From the NCBI GenBank assembly GCA_021775195.1, contig JAJFIG010000515.1:1-12210 (forward strand): a stretch of 12,210 nt of DNA, in the 5' to 3' direction. Under the pieces are notes generated by a model that was not told where the DNA came from, did no database searches, and saw nothing but the letters and a program-made list of their open reading frames with translations. A program made the translations under genes and the position numbers. Numbering within the stretch: the first letter of the stretch is position 1; the number at the start of each line of letters is the position of its first letter. This document shows, in pieces, positions 1-7,034 of this stretch. This stretch comes from Rhodospirillales bacterium (GTDB lineage: Bacteria; Pseudomonadota; Alphaproteobacteria; Rhodospirillales; 2-02-FULL-58-16).

Positions 1-2
1 TG

Positions 3-281
3 TTCCACAGGGCAGCCAACCAAGGCCATCCGGTAGCCCAGGCGAACCTCGGTGTAATGTACACCAAGGGTGAAGGCGTAAGACAGGACATCGTGCGGGC
101 GCACATGTGGTTCAATCTCGCCGCAGCGGGACTGGCCTCCCACAAACAGCGCATCGCCGCGTTACGGGAACGAAATACCCTCGCCCAAAAAATGACTCCT
201 GCCCAGATCAGAGAGGCTAAGGAATTGTTGCGGGCATGGAAGCCGACCAAGTCGAGCTTATATCCCGCCACTGGCCGTTAG
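3..281 (+). CDS. Sel1-repeat (TPR-like) protein, C-terminal fragment
   Basis: This is the last 92 codons of a gene whose start lies left of the window. The reading frame is open from base 3 to the TAG at 279-281, so the ATG at 57 is internal and is not the start. The visible part carries one clear Sel1-like repeat: small residues plus G, then AQANLGVMYTKGEGVRQD, then an A/W/F/AA block (AHMWFNLAAA). This matches the Sel1 pattern AQ..LG.MY..G.GV..D...A..W...AA. A charged helical tail (RERNTLAQKMTPAQIREAK) and a short disordered end follow. Sel1 repeats form helical scaffolds for protein-protein contacts and are often secreted or periplasmic. The N-terminus is missing, so location and partner cannot be judged. 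About 100 bases separate it from the nitrile hydratase genes, to which it is probably unrelated. Confidence 0.8.
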   Translation, partial: FHRAANQGHPVAQANLGVMYTKGEGVRQDIVRAHMWFNLAAAGLASHKQRIAALRERNTLAQKMTPAQIREAKELLRAWKPTKSSLYPATGR

Positions 282-353
282 TACCCCGGCTCCTCTTCTC
301 AGGCCGCCGCCCGAACCGGAGTCAAGGCGCTTCCGGCGGGGCGGGTGGAACGG

Positions 354-376
354 TAGAATGGGTGGGACACAGGAGG
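354..376 (+). promoter_or_regulatory. Shine-Dalgarno of nthA, with weak -10-like hexamer upstream
   Basis: AGGAGG at 371-376 lies 4 nt before the ATG at 381 and fixes the nthA start. TAGAAT at 354-359 resembles a -10 box, but the hexamer 17 nt upstream (TTCCGG) is a poor -35. The promoter part is therefore doubtful, while the ribosome binding site is convincing. Confidence 0.5.
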
Positions 377-380
377 GGCC

Positions 381-1028
381 ATGAGTGACACCCATGACGA
401 TCACGGTCATAGCCACGGGCACCACCACTCGGGGAGCGAGCTGAGCGAGGTCGAGCTCCGGGTGCGGGCCCTGGAATCCCTGCTCACCGAGAAGGGCTAC
501 CTTGACCCGGCGGCCCTGGACGAGATCATCGACGTCTACGAAAACCGCATCGGGCCGCGCAACGGGGCGCGGGTGGTGGCCCGGGCGTGGACCGATCCCG
601 ACTACAAATCCCGGCTGCTGGAGGACGCCACCGCGGCCATTGCCGACCTGGGCTACACCGGGCGCCAGGGCGAGCACATGGTAGTGCGCGAGAACACGCC
701 CGAGGTCCACAACATGGTCGTCTGCACCCTGTGCTCGTGCTACCCGTGGCCGGTCCTGGGGCTGCCGCCGGTGTGGTACAAGTCGGCCCCCTACCGCAGC
801 CGCGCCGTCATCGATCCCCGGGGGGTGCTCGGGGAATTCGGGGTGACGCTGGGCGCCGGCGTCGAGGTGCGGGTGTGGGACAGCACCTCGGAGATGCGTT
901 ACCTGGTCCTGCCCCTGCGCCCCGAGGGCACCGAGGGCTGGAGCGCCGATCAGCTGGCCGATATCGTCACCCGGGATTCGATGATCGGTACCGGGATCGT
1001 CGCCGCCCCGAGCGGAGCGAAATCATGA
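381..1028 (+). CDS. nthA: Nitrile hydratase alpha subunit, cobalt type
   Basis: Catalytic subunit of nitrile hydratase, which hydrates nitriles to amides in the cytoplasm as an alpha/beta heteromer. The protein has 215 residues, normal for the family. The metal-binding claw motif VCTLCSC is at residues 114-120. Cys115, Cys118 and Cys120 are the expected metal ligands, with Cys118 and Cys120 normally oxidised to sulfinic and sulfenic acids. The motif continues [10 protein letters not shown]. Thr in the third position is the known signature of Co(III) enzymes; iron enzymes have VCSLCSC. The first 18 residues form a His/Asp-rich tail (eight His between positions 5 and 16), plausibly a cobalt or nickel store. 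The start is fixed by AGGAGG 4 nt upstream. The stop overlaps the nthB start (ATGA). Gene order alpha-beta-activator matches that of the Pseudomonas putida cobalt enzyme. No amidase or aldoxime dehydratase is in the window. Confidence 0.96.
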   Translation: MSDTHDDHGHSHGHHHSGSELSEVELRVRALESLLTEKGYLDPAALDEIIDVYENRIGPRNGARVVARAWTDPDYKSRLLEDATAAIADLGYTGRQGEHMVVRENTPEVHNMVVCTLCSCYPWPVLGLPPVWYKSAPYRSRAVIDPRGVLGEFGVTLGAGVEVRVWDSTSEMRYLVLPLRPEGTEGWSADQLADIVTRDSMIGTGIVAAPSGAKS

Positions 1029-1699
1029 ACGGCGCCCAGGACATGGGCGGCATGCAGTGCATGGGCCCGGTGGAGGCGGAGGCGAACGAGCCCGTCTTCC
1101 ACGGCGCGTGGGAGCGCCGGGTCCTCGCCGTGACCCTGGCCATGGGCGCCTTCGGGCGCTGGAACATCGACATGGCGCGGTTCTCCCGCGAGGACACACC
1201 GGCGGCCGACTACCTGCGCCGCAGCTACTACGAGACCTGGCTCTACGGCCTGGAGAAATTGCTGGTGGAAAAGGACTTCGTCGGGCGCGACGAAATCGAG
1301 GCAGCACTGAAGGGCGGGCACGCCGAACGGACGGCCGAGCCGGCCCTCACCGCCAAGACCGTCTTGCCGGTGCTGGCCAAGGGCAGTTCGGCGCGGGTCG
1401 ACAAGGAGGTGACGCCCAGGTTCGCCACCGGCGACCGGGTCAGGGTGTGGAACCGCCATCCCACCGGCCATACCCGGGCGCCCCGCTACGTCCGCGGCCA
1501 TACCGGGGTCATCGACCGCGACCACGGGGTCTTCATCTTTCCCGACAGCCACGCCAGGGACGGAAACCAGAACCCCCAACATCTCTATTCGGTGCGTTTC
1601 GCGGCGACGGAGCTGTGGGGGCCGGAAGCGGCGGCCAGCGACAAGGTCTACGTCGATCTCTGGGACGACTACCTGGAGCGGTTGGAGGCGGCGCCGTGA
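1025..1699 (+). CDS. nthB: Nitrile hydratase beta subunit
   Basis: Second subunit of nitrile hydratase, 224 residues, needed to form the active site and the heterodimer. The N-terminus [16 protein letters not shown] matches the family opening MNG..D.GGM...GPV. A helical N-terminal domain runs to about residue 95 ([20 protein letters not shown], then [15 protein letters not shown]). The C-terminal SH3-like barrel starts around residue 135 ([19 protein letters not shown]) and contains the family signature [12 protein letters not shown], ending in LYSVRF, ELWG and the closing [11 protein letters not shown]. The ATG lies inside the nthA stop (ATGA), which indicates translational coupling. A much longer frame-compatible open stretch begins at 587 but lies in nthA on another frame. 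The start at 1025 is chosen because it gives the conserved N-terminus. The stop overlaps the GTG of the next gene. Confidence 0.96.
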   Translation: MNGAQDMGGMQCMGPVEAEANEPVFHGAWERRVLAVTLAMGAFGRWNIDMARFSREDTPAADYLRRSYYETWLYGLEKLLVEKDFVGRDEIEAALKGGHAERTAEPALTAKTVLPVLAKGSSARVDKEVTPRFATGDRVRVWNRHPTGHTRAPRYVRGHTGVIDRDHGVFIFPDSHARDGNQNPQHLYSVRFAATELWGPEAAASDKVYVDLWDDYLERLEAAP

Positions 1700-2064
1700 G
1701 CTCCGCCGATCCCGGCCCAAGGGTGCTGCCGGACCTGCCCCGGGACGCCGACGGCCCGGTGTTCGCCGCGCCGTGGGAGGCGCAGGCCTTTGCCATGACG
1801 GTGACGCTCCACGCCGCAGGCCACTTCACGTGGACCGAATGGGCCGAACATCTGGGGGCAGAAATCAAGGCGGCACAGGCGGCGGGTGATGCGGACCGGG
1901 GCGATACCTACTACGACCACTGGCTGAGGGCGCTGGAGAAACTGGCGGCCGAGAAGAACCTCATCGGCGCTCCGGACCTGAGCGAACGCCGCGACGCCTG
2001 GGACCGCGCCGCCCGGGCGACGCCCCACGGCGAGCCCATCGTCCTCGGCCGGGAGCTCGAATAA
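1696..2064 (+). CDS. Nitrile hydratase accessory/activator protein (P14K-like cobalt chaperone)
   Basis: Small protein of 122 residues, the size of P14K/NhlE-type activators that help insert cobalt into the alpha subunit (known for the P. putida and Rhodococcus systems). It resembles the N-terminal domain of the beta subunit. Its GPVFAAPWEAQAFAMTVTLH and YYDHWLRALEKLAAEKNLIG segments parallel [20 protein letters not shown] and [20 protein letters not shown] of nthB in the same order, which is the family hallmark. I place the start at GTG 1696, overlapping the nthB TGA (GTGA), because it mirrors the nthA/nthB junction and gives the right length. No ATG occurs before the conserved PVF..PWE block. 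Third gene of a translationally coupled operon. It ends 12 nt from the convergent usp gene. Confidence 0.9.
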   Translation: MSSADPGPRVLPDLPRDADGPVFAAPWEAQAFAMTVTLHAAGHFTWTEWAEHLGAEIKAAQAAGDADRGDTYYDHWLRALEKLAAEKNLIGAPDLSERRDAWDRAARATPHGEPIVLGRELE

Positions 2065-2076
2065 ACGGGTCCTGTC

Positions 2077-2526
2077 CTAGGGCACGACCAGGCAGGGACA
2101 GGGGGCGTGGGCTACGACCTTCTGGGTGACGCTGCCGAGGAGCAGGCCCTCGAGGCGGCCGCGGCCGCGGCCGCCGACGACGATAAGATCGGCATCGCGC
2201 TCCCGGGCCGCCTGGATCAGGCGCCGGGCTTGGTCGCCGTCGGTGCCGAAGGTGGTGACGTGCTTCTCGTCGATGCCGGCGCCGAGAGCACGGGCACGGG
2301 CCGCTTCCAGGATATCACCGCTCAACTGTTCCATGATGCGTTTAGGTTTGTCGCCCAGGTGATCGGTCGCGGTCACCTTCATGGCCTGCTCGGCGATGGC
2401 CGAGACCTGGACCACGTGGCCGACGAGCAGCTCGGCGCCATGGGCGGCGGCCAGCGCGGCGGCCGTGTCGACGGCCTTGAGTGCCGAGTCCGATCCGTCG
2501 ACGCCGACGAGAATCCTGGTGAACAT
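2077..2526 (-). CDS. Universal stress protein, UspA family, ATP-binding type
   Basis: Single Usp domain of 149 residues, normal length for a stand-alone UspA-like cytoplasmic protein. The N-terminal strand and loop MFTRILVGVDGSDSALKAV carry the conserved Asp10 and Ser12. Near the C-terminus the nucleotide-binding motif G-2x-G-9x-G(S/T) is intact: Gly118, Gly121, Gly131 and Ser132 in VVGGRGRGRLEGLLLGSVT. It ends in the usual strand PCPCLVVP. The motif places it with ATP-binding Usps (the MJ0577 type) rather than UspA-type proteins that do not bind ATP. A GA-rich ribosome site (GGGGAGAGG) precedes the ATG. It is divergent from the ABC ATPase across a 137-nt spacer holding a large inverted repeat. 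The inducing stress cannot be told from sequence. Confidence 0.93.
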   Translation of the reverse strand: MFTRILVGVDGSDSALKAVDTAAALAAAHGAELLVGHVVQVSAIAEQAMKVTATDHLGDKPKRIMEQLSGDILEAARARALGAGIDEKHVTTFGTDGDQARRLIQAARERDADLIVVGGRGRGRLEGLLLGSVTQKVVAHAPCPCLVVP

Positions 2527-2537
2527 GGTGTCCTCTC

Positions 2538-2590
2538 CCCTTCAAAGTCCTGAGCAACATATATCGTGAATCCGCGGCGGATTTGAAGGG
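2538..2590. promoter_or_regulatory. Large inverted repeat with nested palindrome in the usp/ABC divergent spacer
   Basis: CCCTTCAAA at 2538-2546 is repeated exactly, inverted, as TTTGAAGGG at 2582-2590; the match continues inwards for three more bases with one bulged G. Between the arms lies a second perfect palindrome at 2569-2583 (AATCCGC, G, GCGGATT). On the - strand, TTCAAA followed 18 nt later by TATATG is a possible weak usp promoter within the same stretch. This suggests an operator for the divergent pair, but the regulator is unknown. Confidence 0.45.
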
Positions 2591-2663
2591 TACCGATGCC
2601 GGGACCGGACACATGGGCGCCGCGACAGTGTCACTGCGCCCACCGTTGCGCTACCCTTCGGGC

Positions 2664-3518
2664 ATGAACGCGGGAAACCCGGCTGCGGGCACGCCCCCCG
2701 ACACGGCGCCGGCGGGCGTCGAGATCGAGATCCGGGGCCTGCACAAGGCCTTCGACGACCACGAGGTGCTGCGGGGCATCGACCTGACCGTCCAGCGCCG
2801 CGACCTCATCGCCATCGTCGGCGGCTCGGGATGCGGCAAGACGGTGCTGCTCAACCACATCCTGGGGCAGCTCACCCCGGATGCCGGCGGCCTCCGTGTC
2901 GCCGACCACGATGTGCCCGGGAACCCGCTGGTGGCCCTGTCCGAGCTATCGGAAGGCGAGCTGGAGCGCATCCACATGCATTGGGGTGTTGTGTTCCAGC
3001 GCAACGCCCTGTTCTCGGGCACGGTTTACGAAAACATCGCCCTGTGGCTGAGCGAAGTCAGGAACCTGGAGGACATGGCGATCACGGCGATCGCGCGTTC
3101 GGTGCTCAACTCCGTCCACCTGCCCTCGGACGACGACTTTCTCGAACTCGACGTCGCCGGCCTGTCGGGCGGCATGGCCAAGCGCCTGGCCATCGCCCGG
3201 GCCCTGGCCATGGACCCCCTAGTAATATTCTACGACGAACCGACCACGGGCCTGGATCCGACCAGCGCGGCACAGATCCACGAGCTCATCGACACCAACC
3301 ACTTCGCGCCGGAGCTGGCGGAGCGGGGCCGGACCACGGTGATCATCACCCACGACAAGGACCTGCTGAGCCGCCTGCGGCCGCGCACGGTGATGCTGCA
3401 TGACGGCCGGGTCCACCTCGACGGCCCACTGGAAGCTTTCGAGGACTCGGACTCGCCCCTGGTACGCCCCTACTTCGAACTCATGCCGGGGCTGCACCGG
3501 CGGCAGTTGCCGACCTGA
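2664..3518 (+). CDS. ABC transporter ATP-binding protein, MlaF/Ttg2A-like
   Basis: Cytoplasmic ATPase of 284 residues with every ABC motif: Walker A GGSGCGKT (53-60), Q-loop Gln111 in VVFQRNALFSGTVYENIA, signature LSGGMAKR (166-173), Walker B LVIFYDEPTTGLD (185-197) and H-loop His229 (ITHDK). The LSGGMAKR signature and FQ..ALF..TVYENI pattern resemble MlaF/Ttg2A, the ATPase of MCE-type lipid transporters that maintain outer-membrane asymmetry. It is somewhat long, with a 20-residue disordered N-terminus and an acidic C-terminal extension (EAFEDSDSP...). The usual partners (MlaE permease, MlaD MCE protein) are not adjacent: the next gene runs the other way. The start is uncertain. ATG 2664 gives the best match to family length, but in-frame ATG 2613 or TTG 2583 are possible, and none has a strong ribosome site. 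Confidence 0.88.
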   Translation: MNAGNPAAGTPPDTAPAGVEIEIRGLHKAFDDHEVLRGIDLTVQRRDLIAIVGGSGCGKTVLLNHILGQLTPDAGGLRVADHDVPGNPLVALSELSEGELERIHMHWGVVFQRNALFSGTVYENIALWLSEVRNLEDMAITAIARSVLNSVHLPSDDDFLELDVAGLSGGMAKRLAIARALAMDPLVIFYDEPTTGLDPTSAAQIHELIDTNHFAPELAERGRTTVIITHDKDLLSRLRPRTVMLHDGRVHLDGPLEAFEDSDSPLVRPYFELMPGLHRRQLPT

Positions 3519-3553
3519 CAGCAACTAGTGGTGGGACGGGCGGCCAAGTGTCC

Positions 3554-3574
3554 CCTGCCCCGGCCCGGGTCAGG
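3554..3574. terminator. GC-rich hairpin between convergent genes
   Basis: CCTGCCCCGG (3554-3563) faces CCGGGTCAGG (3565-3574) around a single central C, with one mismatch. It sits in the convergent gap between the ABC ATPase and the DUF934 gene and overlaps the DUF934 stop codon. Its position suggests a bidirectional terminator or 3'-end stabiliser. There is no T-tract on either side, so intrinsic termination is unproven. Confidence 0.35.
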
Positions 3575-4061
3575 TGGCGGCGCGCTGGGTTGGGGCCGGG
3601 GGGCGGTCGTCGGCGGCGGGCTGGTAGACGACGCTGATTTCGGACAGGGCCTGCTGCCAATGGCCGATCTCGGTCTGGTCGGTGACCTCGAAGGCGTCAA
3701 AGCCGCAGCGGTGCATGAACAGGAACTGATCCCGGAGCACGTCGCCGACTGCGCGGACCTCGCCGGTGTAGCCATGACGCTGGCGCAGGAGGCGGGCATA
3801 GGAGTAGGCCCGGCCATCGCCGAAGCGGGGGAATTCCAGGGCGACGACGTCGAAATGCCCAAGGTCATCGGCGATGAGGGCCGGCGGCTGGTCGCTGGAG
3901 AGGCGCACGCCGAGAGGCGCCCCGCGGGCGAGGAGTTGGTCGCGGTCGCGCTGCCAGCGCTCGAAGCCGACGATGGCGGGCTGGTCGCCGGGCACCGGGT
4001 CGTCGTCGCCGACGGTGGTCCAGGCGTCGTCGACGAACGCGCCGTCCTTAATGAGCGCCAT
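3570..4061 (-). CDS. DUF934 protein of the sulfite-reductase operon (CysX-like)
   Basis: Protein of 163 residues belonging to DUF934, a family almost always encoded next to siroheme sulfite/nitrite reductases and assumed to assist them; its biochemical role is not established. The family core is plain in the middle: EFPRFGDGRAYSYARLLRQR, then HGYTGEVRAVGDV and DQFLFMHRCGFDAFEV. The C-terminus is a helical stretch (FEVTDQTEIGHWQQALSEI) followed by a Pro/Ala tail. I start at the ATG at 4061 (MALIKDGAFVDDAW), which overlaps the end of cysI by 14 nt and gives a typical N-terminus. The 34 extra codons upstream in this frame are low-complexity out-of-frame cysI sequence. Last gene of the operon; a hairpin covers its stop codon. 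Confidence 0.92.
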   Translation of the reverse strand: MALIKDGAFVDDAWTTVGDDDPVPGDQPAIVGFERWQRDRDQLLARGAPLGVRLSSDQPPALIADDLGHFDVVALEFPRFGDGRAYSYARLLRQRHGYTGEVRAVGDVLRDQFLFMHRCGFDAFEVTDQTEIGHWQQALSEISVVYQPAADDRPPAPTQRAAT

Positions 4062-5703
4062 AGAGCTTCTCCTTGAAGGGTTCGGGGCCGATGCGGCGGC
4101 AGGTGTCGAGGAAGCGCTCACCGTCCTTGCGCTTGGCGACGTAAACGTTGACCACGGTGGCAACGGCGTCGACCACAGCGTCCTCGGAGAAAGCCGGGCC
4201 GATGACCTTGCCGATGGAAGCGTCCTCGGCGCCGCTGCCGCCCAAGGTGATCTGGTAGTATTCCTCGCCCTTGCGGTCGACGCCGAGAATGCCGATGTGG
4301 CCGGCGTGGTGATGGCCGCAGGCGTTGATGCAGCCCGACATCTTGATACGCAGCTCGCCGATATTGTGCTGGAGCTTGAGGTCGGCGAAGCGGCGGCTGA
4401 TGCGCTGGGCGACGGGGATCGAGCGGGCGTTGGCCAGGTTGCAGTAGTCGAGACCCGGGCAGCAGATGGTGTCGGTGATGAGGCCCATGTTCGGGGTCGT
4501 CATGGCGATCGCCGTGAGCTCGGTCCAGAGTTCGTGGAGATCGGCCTGGCGGACGTGGGCGAAGACCAGGTTCTGTTCGTGGGTGACGCGGATCTCGCCG
4601 AGGCTGAACGTGTCGGCGAGGTCGGCGACCCGGTCCATCTGGTCCGCCGTGGCGTCGCCGGGGGGCCCACCCTCGGGCTTCAGGGACAAGTTGACGATAG
4701 CGTAGCCGGGCTGGCGGTGGGGTGCGAGATTGGTGCCGGCCCAGAGATCGAAGTCGGGGTCGGCGTCGCGTTGGGCGCGGAACTCGGCCACGTCGGCGTC
4801 GAGGGCCTCGTAGACCGGCGGCGCGAAGTAGGCCTTGATGCGGCCCACTTCTTCCACCGACAGGTCGACGCCGGCGTCCTTGATCTGGGCCCATTCGTCT
4901 TCCACCAGGCGGGCGAATTCCTCGGTGCCGGTCTCGTGCACCAGGATCTTGATGCGCGCCTTGAACAGGTTGTCGCGGCGGCCGAGTTGGTTGTAGACCC
5001 GCAGGATGGCCTCGAGATAGGACAGCAGGTGCTGCTTGGGCAGGAAGTCGCGGATGGTCTTGGCGACGAAGGGGCTGCGGCCGAGACCGCCACCGACCAG
5101 GACCTCGAAGCCGATCTCGCCGCCGTCGCCCTCGACGATGACGATGCCGATGTCGTGGAAGCGGACGGCGGCGCGGTCGTTGGGCGAGCCGGTGACGGCG
5201 ATCTTGAACTTGCGCGGCAGGAACGAGAACTCGGGGTGGAGCGTCGACCACTGGCGGATGATCTCGGACCAGATGCGGGGGTCTTCGATCTCGTCGGCGG
5301 CGACGCCGCCATACTGGTCCGCGGTGGTATTGCGGAACGAGTTGCCGGAAGTCTGGATGGCGTTCATCTGGACCTTGGCCAGGTCGGCGAGGAGGTCGGG
5401 CACCTCGGGCAGCTTGGGCCAGTTGTACTGGATGTTCTGGCGCGTCGTGAAATGGCCGTAGCCGCGGTCGTAGCGGCGGGCGATGTGGGCCAGCATGCGC
5501 AACTGTTCCGACGACATCATGCCGTAAGGGATGGCGACCCTGAGCATGTAGGCGTGGAGCTGCATGTAGAGCCCGTTCATCAGGCGCAGGGGCTTGAACT
5601 GGGGCTCGGTCAGCTCGCCGGACAGGCGCCGTTGCACCTGGTCACGGAACTGGACGACCCGTTCGTCGACAAGGGTCTGGTCGAACTCGTCATAGCGGTA
5701 CAT
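4048..5703 (-). CDS. cysI: Siroheme/4Fe-4S nitrite/sulfite reductase (hemoprotein subunit)
   Basis: Cytoplasmic hemoprotein of 551 residues that performs a six-electron reduction, most likely sulfite to sulfide for cysteine synthesis. Ligands for the siroheme-linked 4Fe-4S cluster are all present: Cys415 and Cys421 (CPGLDYC, CX5C) and Cys458 and Cys462 (CINAC, CX3C, followed by GHHHAGHIG). N-terminal substrate and siroheme-binding features include HFTTRQNIQYNW, and TSGNSFRNTT follows; a second ferredoxin-like repeat starts near residue 310 (LAPHRQPGYAIVNLSLKPEGG). The start at 5703 is preceded by GAGG and lies 7 nt after the DUF2849 stop. Upstream SUMT would supply siroheme precursor and DUF934 follows. 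The family also contains nitrite reductases, and sequence alone does not separate the two. Operon context favours sulfite. The electron donor is probably ferredoxin or a separate flavoprotein; no cysJ is present. Confidence 0.93.
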   Translation of the reverse strand: MYRYDEFDQTLVDERVVQFRDQVQRRLSGELTEPQFKPLRLMNGLYMQLHAYMLRVAIPYGMMSSEQLRMLAHIARRYDRGYGHFTTRQNIQYNWPKLPEVPDLLADLAKVQMNAIQTSGNSFRNTTADQYGGVAADEIEDPRIWSEIIRQWSTLHPEFSFLPRKFKIAVTGSPNDRAAVRFHDIGIVIVEGDGGEIGFEVLVGGGLGRSPFVAKTIRDFLPKQHLLSYLEAILRVYNQLGRRDNLFKARIKILVHETGTEEFARLVEDEWAQIKDAGVDLSVEEVGRIKAYFAPPVYEALDADVAEFRAQRDADPDFDLWAGTNLAPHRQPGYAIVNLSLKPEGGPPGDATADQMDRVADLADTFSLGEIRVTHEQNLVFAHVRQADLHELWTELTAIAMTTPNMGLITDTICCPGLDYCNLANARSIPVAQRISRRFADLKLQHNIGELRIKMSGCINACGHHHAGHIGILGVDRKGEEYYQITLGGSGAEDASIGKVIGPAFSEDAVVDAVATVVNVYVAKRKDGERFLDTCRRIGPEPFKEKLYGAH

Positions 5704-5710
5704 GGGATCG

Positions 5711-6004
5711 TTACCTCTGTTCTGCCGGCACCCCGGCGGCGATGCTGGGACCCCGGGAGCGGATCAGCTCGCGCGTCCCGGCGGGACGGCGGCTGCCGGT
5801 ATCGGCGATGATGTCGATCAGGTAGGGCTCGACGACGGCATGGGCCTCGAGACACCGCCGTGCCACCCGCAGGGCATCATCCCCCTCTTCGGTGCTGGTG
5901 ATCAAGCGTCCATCGTTGATGGACCGGGACCAGTCGCCGTCACCGGTCAGGTAGACGACGGCGCCGTCGCCCAAACGGTTGGCGGTGAGGGTGCGTAAAT
6001 TCAT
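5711..6004 (-). CDS. DUF2849 small protein of the sulfite-reductase operon
   Basis: Protein of 97 residues matching DUF2849, a family I know from alphaproteobacterial sulfur operons between the siroheme synthase and cysI genes; its function is unknown. The N-terminal half reads as a small beta-rich domain (RTLTANRLGDGAVVYLTGDGDWS, then INDGRLI), followed by an acidic helix (EEGDDALRVARRCLEAHAVVEPYLIDI). The C-terminal 25 residues are Arg/Pro/Ala rich. The ATG is 15 nt after the SUMT stop with AAAGGA in the gap, and the stop is 7 nt before the cysI ATG, so co-translation is likely. No cysteines, metal motif or signal peptide are visible. A role as assembly or delivery partner of the reductase is inference from context only. 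Confidence 0.88.
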   Translation of the reverse strand: MNLRTLTANRLGDGAVVYLTGDGDWSRSINDGRLITSTEEGDDALRVARRCLEAHAVVEPYLIDIIADTGSRRPAGTRELIRSRGPSIAAGVPAEQR

Positions 6005-6019
6005 CTCGGGGTCCTTTGC

Positions 6020-6874
6020 TCAAGCGGCTGCGGCGGCAAGGCCGGTGAGGGCCGGGACCTCCGCCTGGCGCACAACGGCGCCGATGATGATGACGGCGGG
6101 GCCGGTGATGGCGTTGGCGGCAACCATGGTTTCGAGTTCGGCAACGGTGCCGGTGACCACCTTCTGATCGGCACGGGTTCCGTTCTCGACGACGGCGGCG
6201 GGCATGGCCGGGTCCATGCCATCCTCGATCAGGCGCCGGGCCATAGTGGCGGCGGTGGACACTCCCATGTAGATGACCAGGGTCCGGCGGGCCGAGGCCA
6301 GCCCTGAGAAATCGACGTCCAGGGCCCCTTCCCTACCATGGCCGGTGACGAAGGTGACAGCGGAGGCATGGTCGCGGTGGGTCAACGGAATGCCGGCGGC
6401 GGCGGCGCAGCCGGCGGCGGCGGTGACGCCGGGAACCACGTCGACGGCGATACCGCGGCGGATCAGGTATTCGACCTCCTCGCCGCCACGGCCGAAGATG
6501 AAGGGATCGCCGCCCTTGAGGCGCACGACGCGCTGGCCGGCCCGGGCGCGGGCCGCCATGAGGGCGTTGATGCCGTCCTGGGGCACGGTGTGGCGGCCCT
6601 TGGCCTTTCCGACGAAGACGCGTTCGGCGCCGGGGCGGGCGAAGTCCAAGATGTCGGGGCCGATAAGGCGGTCATGAATGACGACATCGGCCCGCTGCAT
6701 CAGGCGCAGGGCGCGGAGCGTCAGGAGGTCGGGATCGCCGGGCCCGGCACCGACGATGGCGACGGTGCGGGCGTGGGATGGCCCGTCGACGGCCCCGTTA
6801 CGTGCCGGGGTTCCTGCCGGCGGCGTAGCACCGTGCAGCGGATCGTCGGACGCCTTGGGCGAAAAATGATCCAT
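6020..6874 (-). CDS. cobA: Uroporphyrinogen-III C-methyltransferase (SUMT), siroheme branch
   Basis: Enzyme of 284 residues that methylates uroporphyrinogen III twice with S-adenosylmethionine to give precorrin-2, the branch point to siroheme and cobalamin. Family motifs appear in order: VGAGPGDPDLLTLRA (41-55), DVVIHDRLIG (63-72), VRLKGGDPFIFGRGGEE (117-133), VVPGVTAAAGCAAAAGIPLTHRD, FVTGHG and VIYMG. It is a single-domain SUMT and lacks the N-terminal dehydrogenase/ferrochelatase half of a fused CysG, so steps from precorrin-2 to siroheme must be encoded elsewhere. A 35-residue Pro/Ala-rich extension precedes the core. No later Met allows a shorter start, and GAGGGA lies about 11 nt upstream of the ATG. 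First gene of the operon, about 120 nt downstream of a consensus promoter. Its placement with cysI supports a siroheme rather than cobalamin role. Confidence 0.94.
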   Translation of the reverse strand: MDHFSPKASDDPLHGATPPAGTPARNGAVDGPSHARTVAIVGAGPGDPDLLTLRALRLMQRADVVIHDRLIGPDILDFARPGAERVFVGKAKGRHTVPQDGINALMAARARAGQRVVRLKGGDPFIFGRGGEEVEYLIRRGIAVDVVPGVTAAAGCAAAAGIPLTHRDHASAVTFVTGHGREGALDVDFSGLASARRTLVIYMGVSTAATMARRLIEDGMDPAMPAAVVENGTRADQKVVTGTVAELETMVAANAITGPAVIIIGAVVRQAEVPALTGLAAAAA

Positions 6875-7004
6875 GGCCGTTGTTTCCCTCTTCGCGGCGC
6901 GGTGTCCCGTTCACGGCTTCGATAAACCCGCAATGGCGCCCGCCTGTCGGTGGTTCTGCCATGGGGTTTGTCCGGTGCGTTACGCTGGATAGATTCTCCG
7001 GGAA

Positions 7005-7034
7005 ATTATATGTAATAAACCTTAATTTTGTCAA
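7005..7034 (-). promoter_or_regulatory. Perfect-consensus sigma-70 promoter of the cobA-cysI operon
   Basis: Read on the - strand: TTGACA (7034-7029), an 18-nt spacer, then TATAAT (7010-7005). Both hexamers are exact consensus. Transcription would start near 6998, leaving a 5' leader of about 124 nt before the cobA ATG. Such a strong match is unusual in this GC-rich genome. Confidence 0.82.

Noticed and set aside
950..1720. 256-codon open frame on the - strand opposite nthB
   Set aside because: Shadow of the nitrile hydratase operon, whose three coupled genes are unambiguous.
3874..5811. 645-codon open frame on the + strand opposite cysI
   Set aside because: It is antisense to a reductase with a full set of Fe-S and siroheme motifs. 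The translation is an Ala/Val/Asp/Gly-rich sequence typical of a GC-rich shadow frame.
6875..7000. SAM or cobalamin riboswitch in the cobA leader
   Set aside because: I looked for the conserved SAM-II and cobalamin core elements and found none. The leader has no convincing pseudoknot or multi-stem layout by eye.
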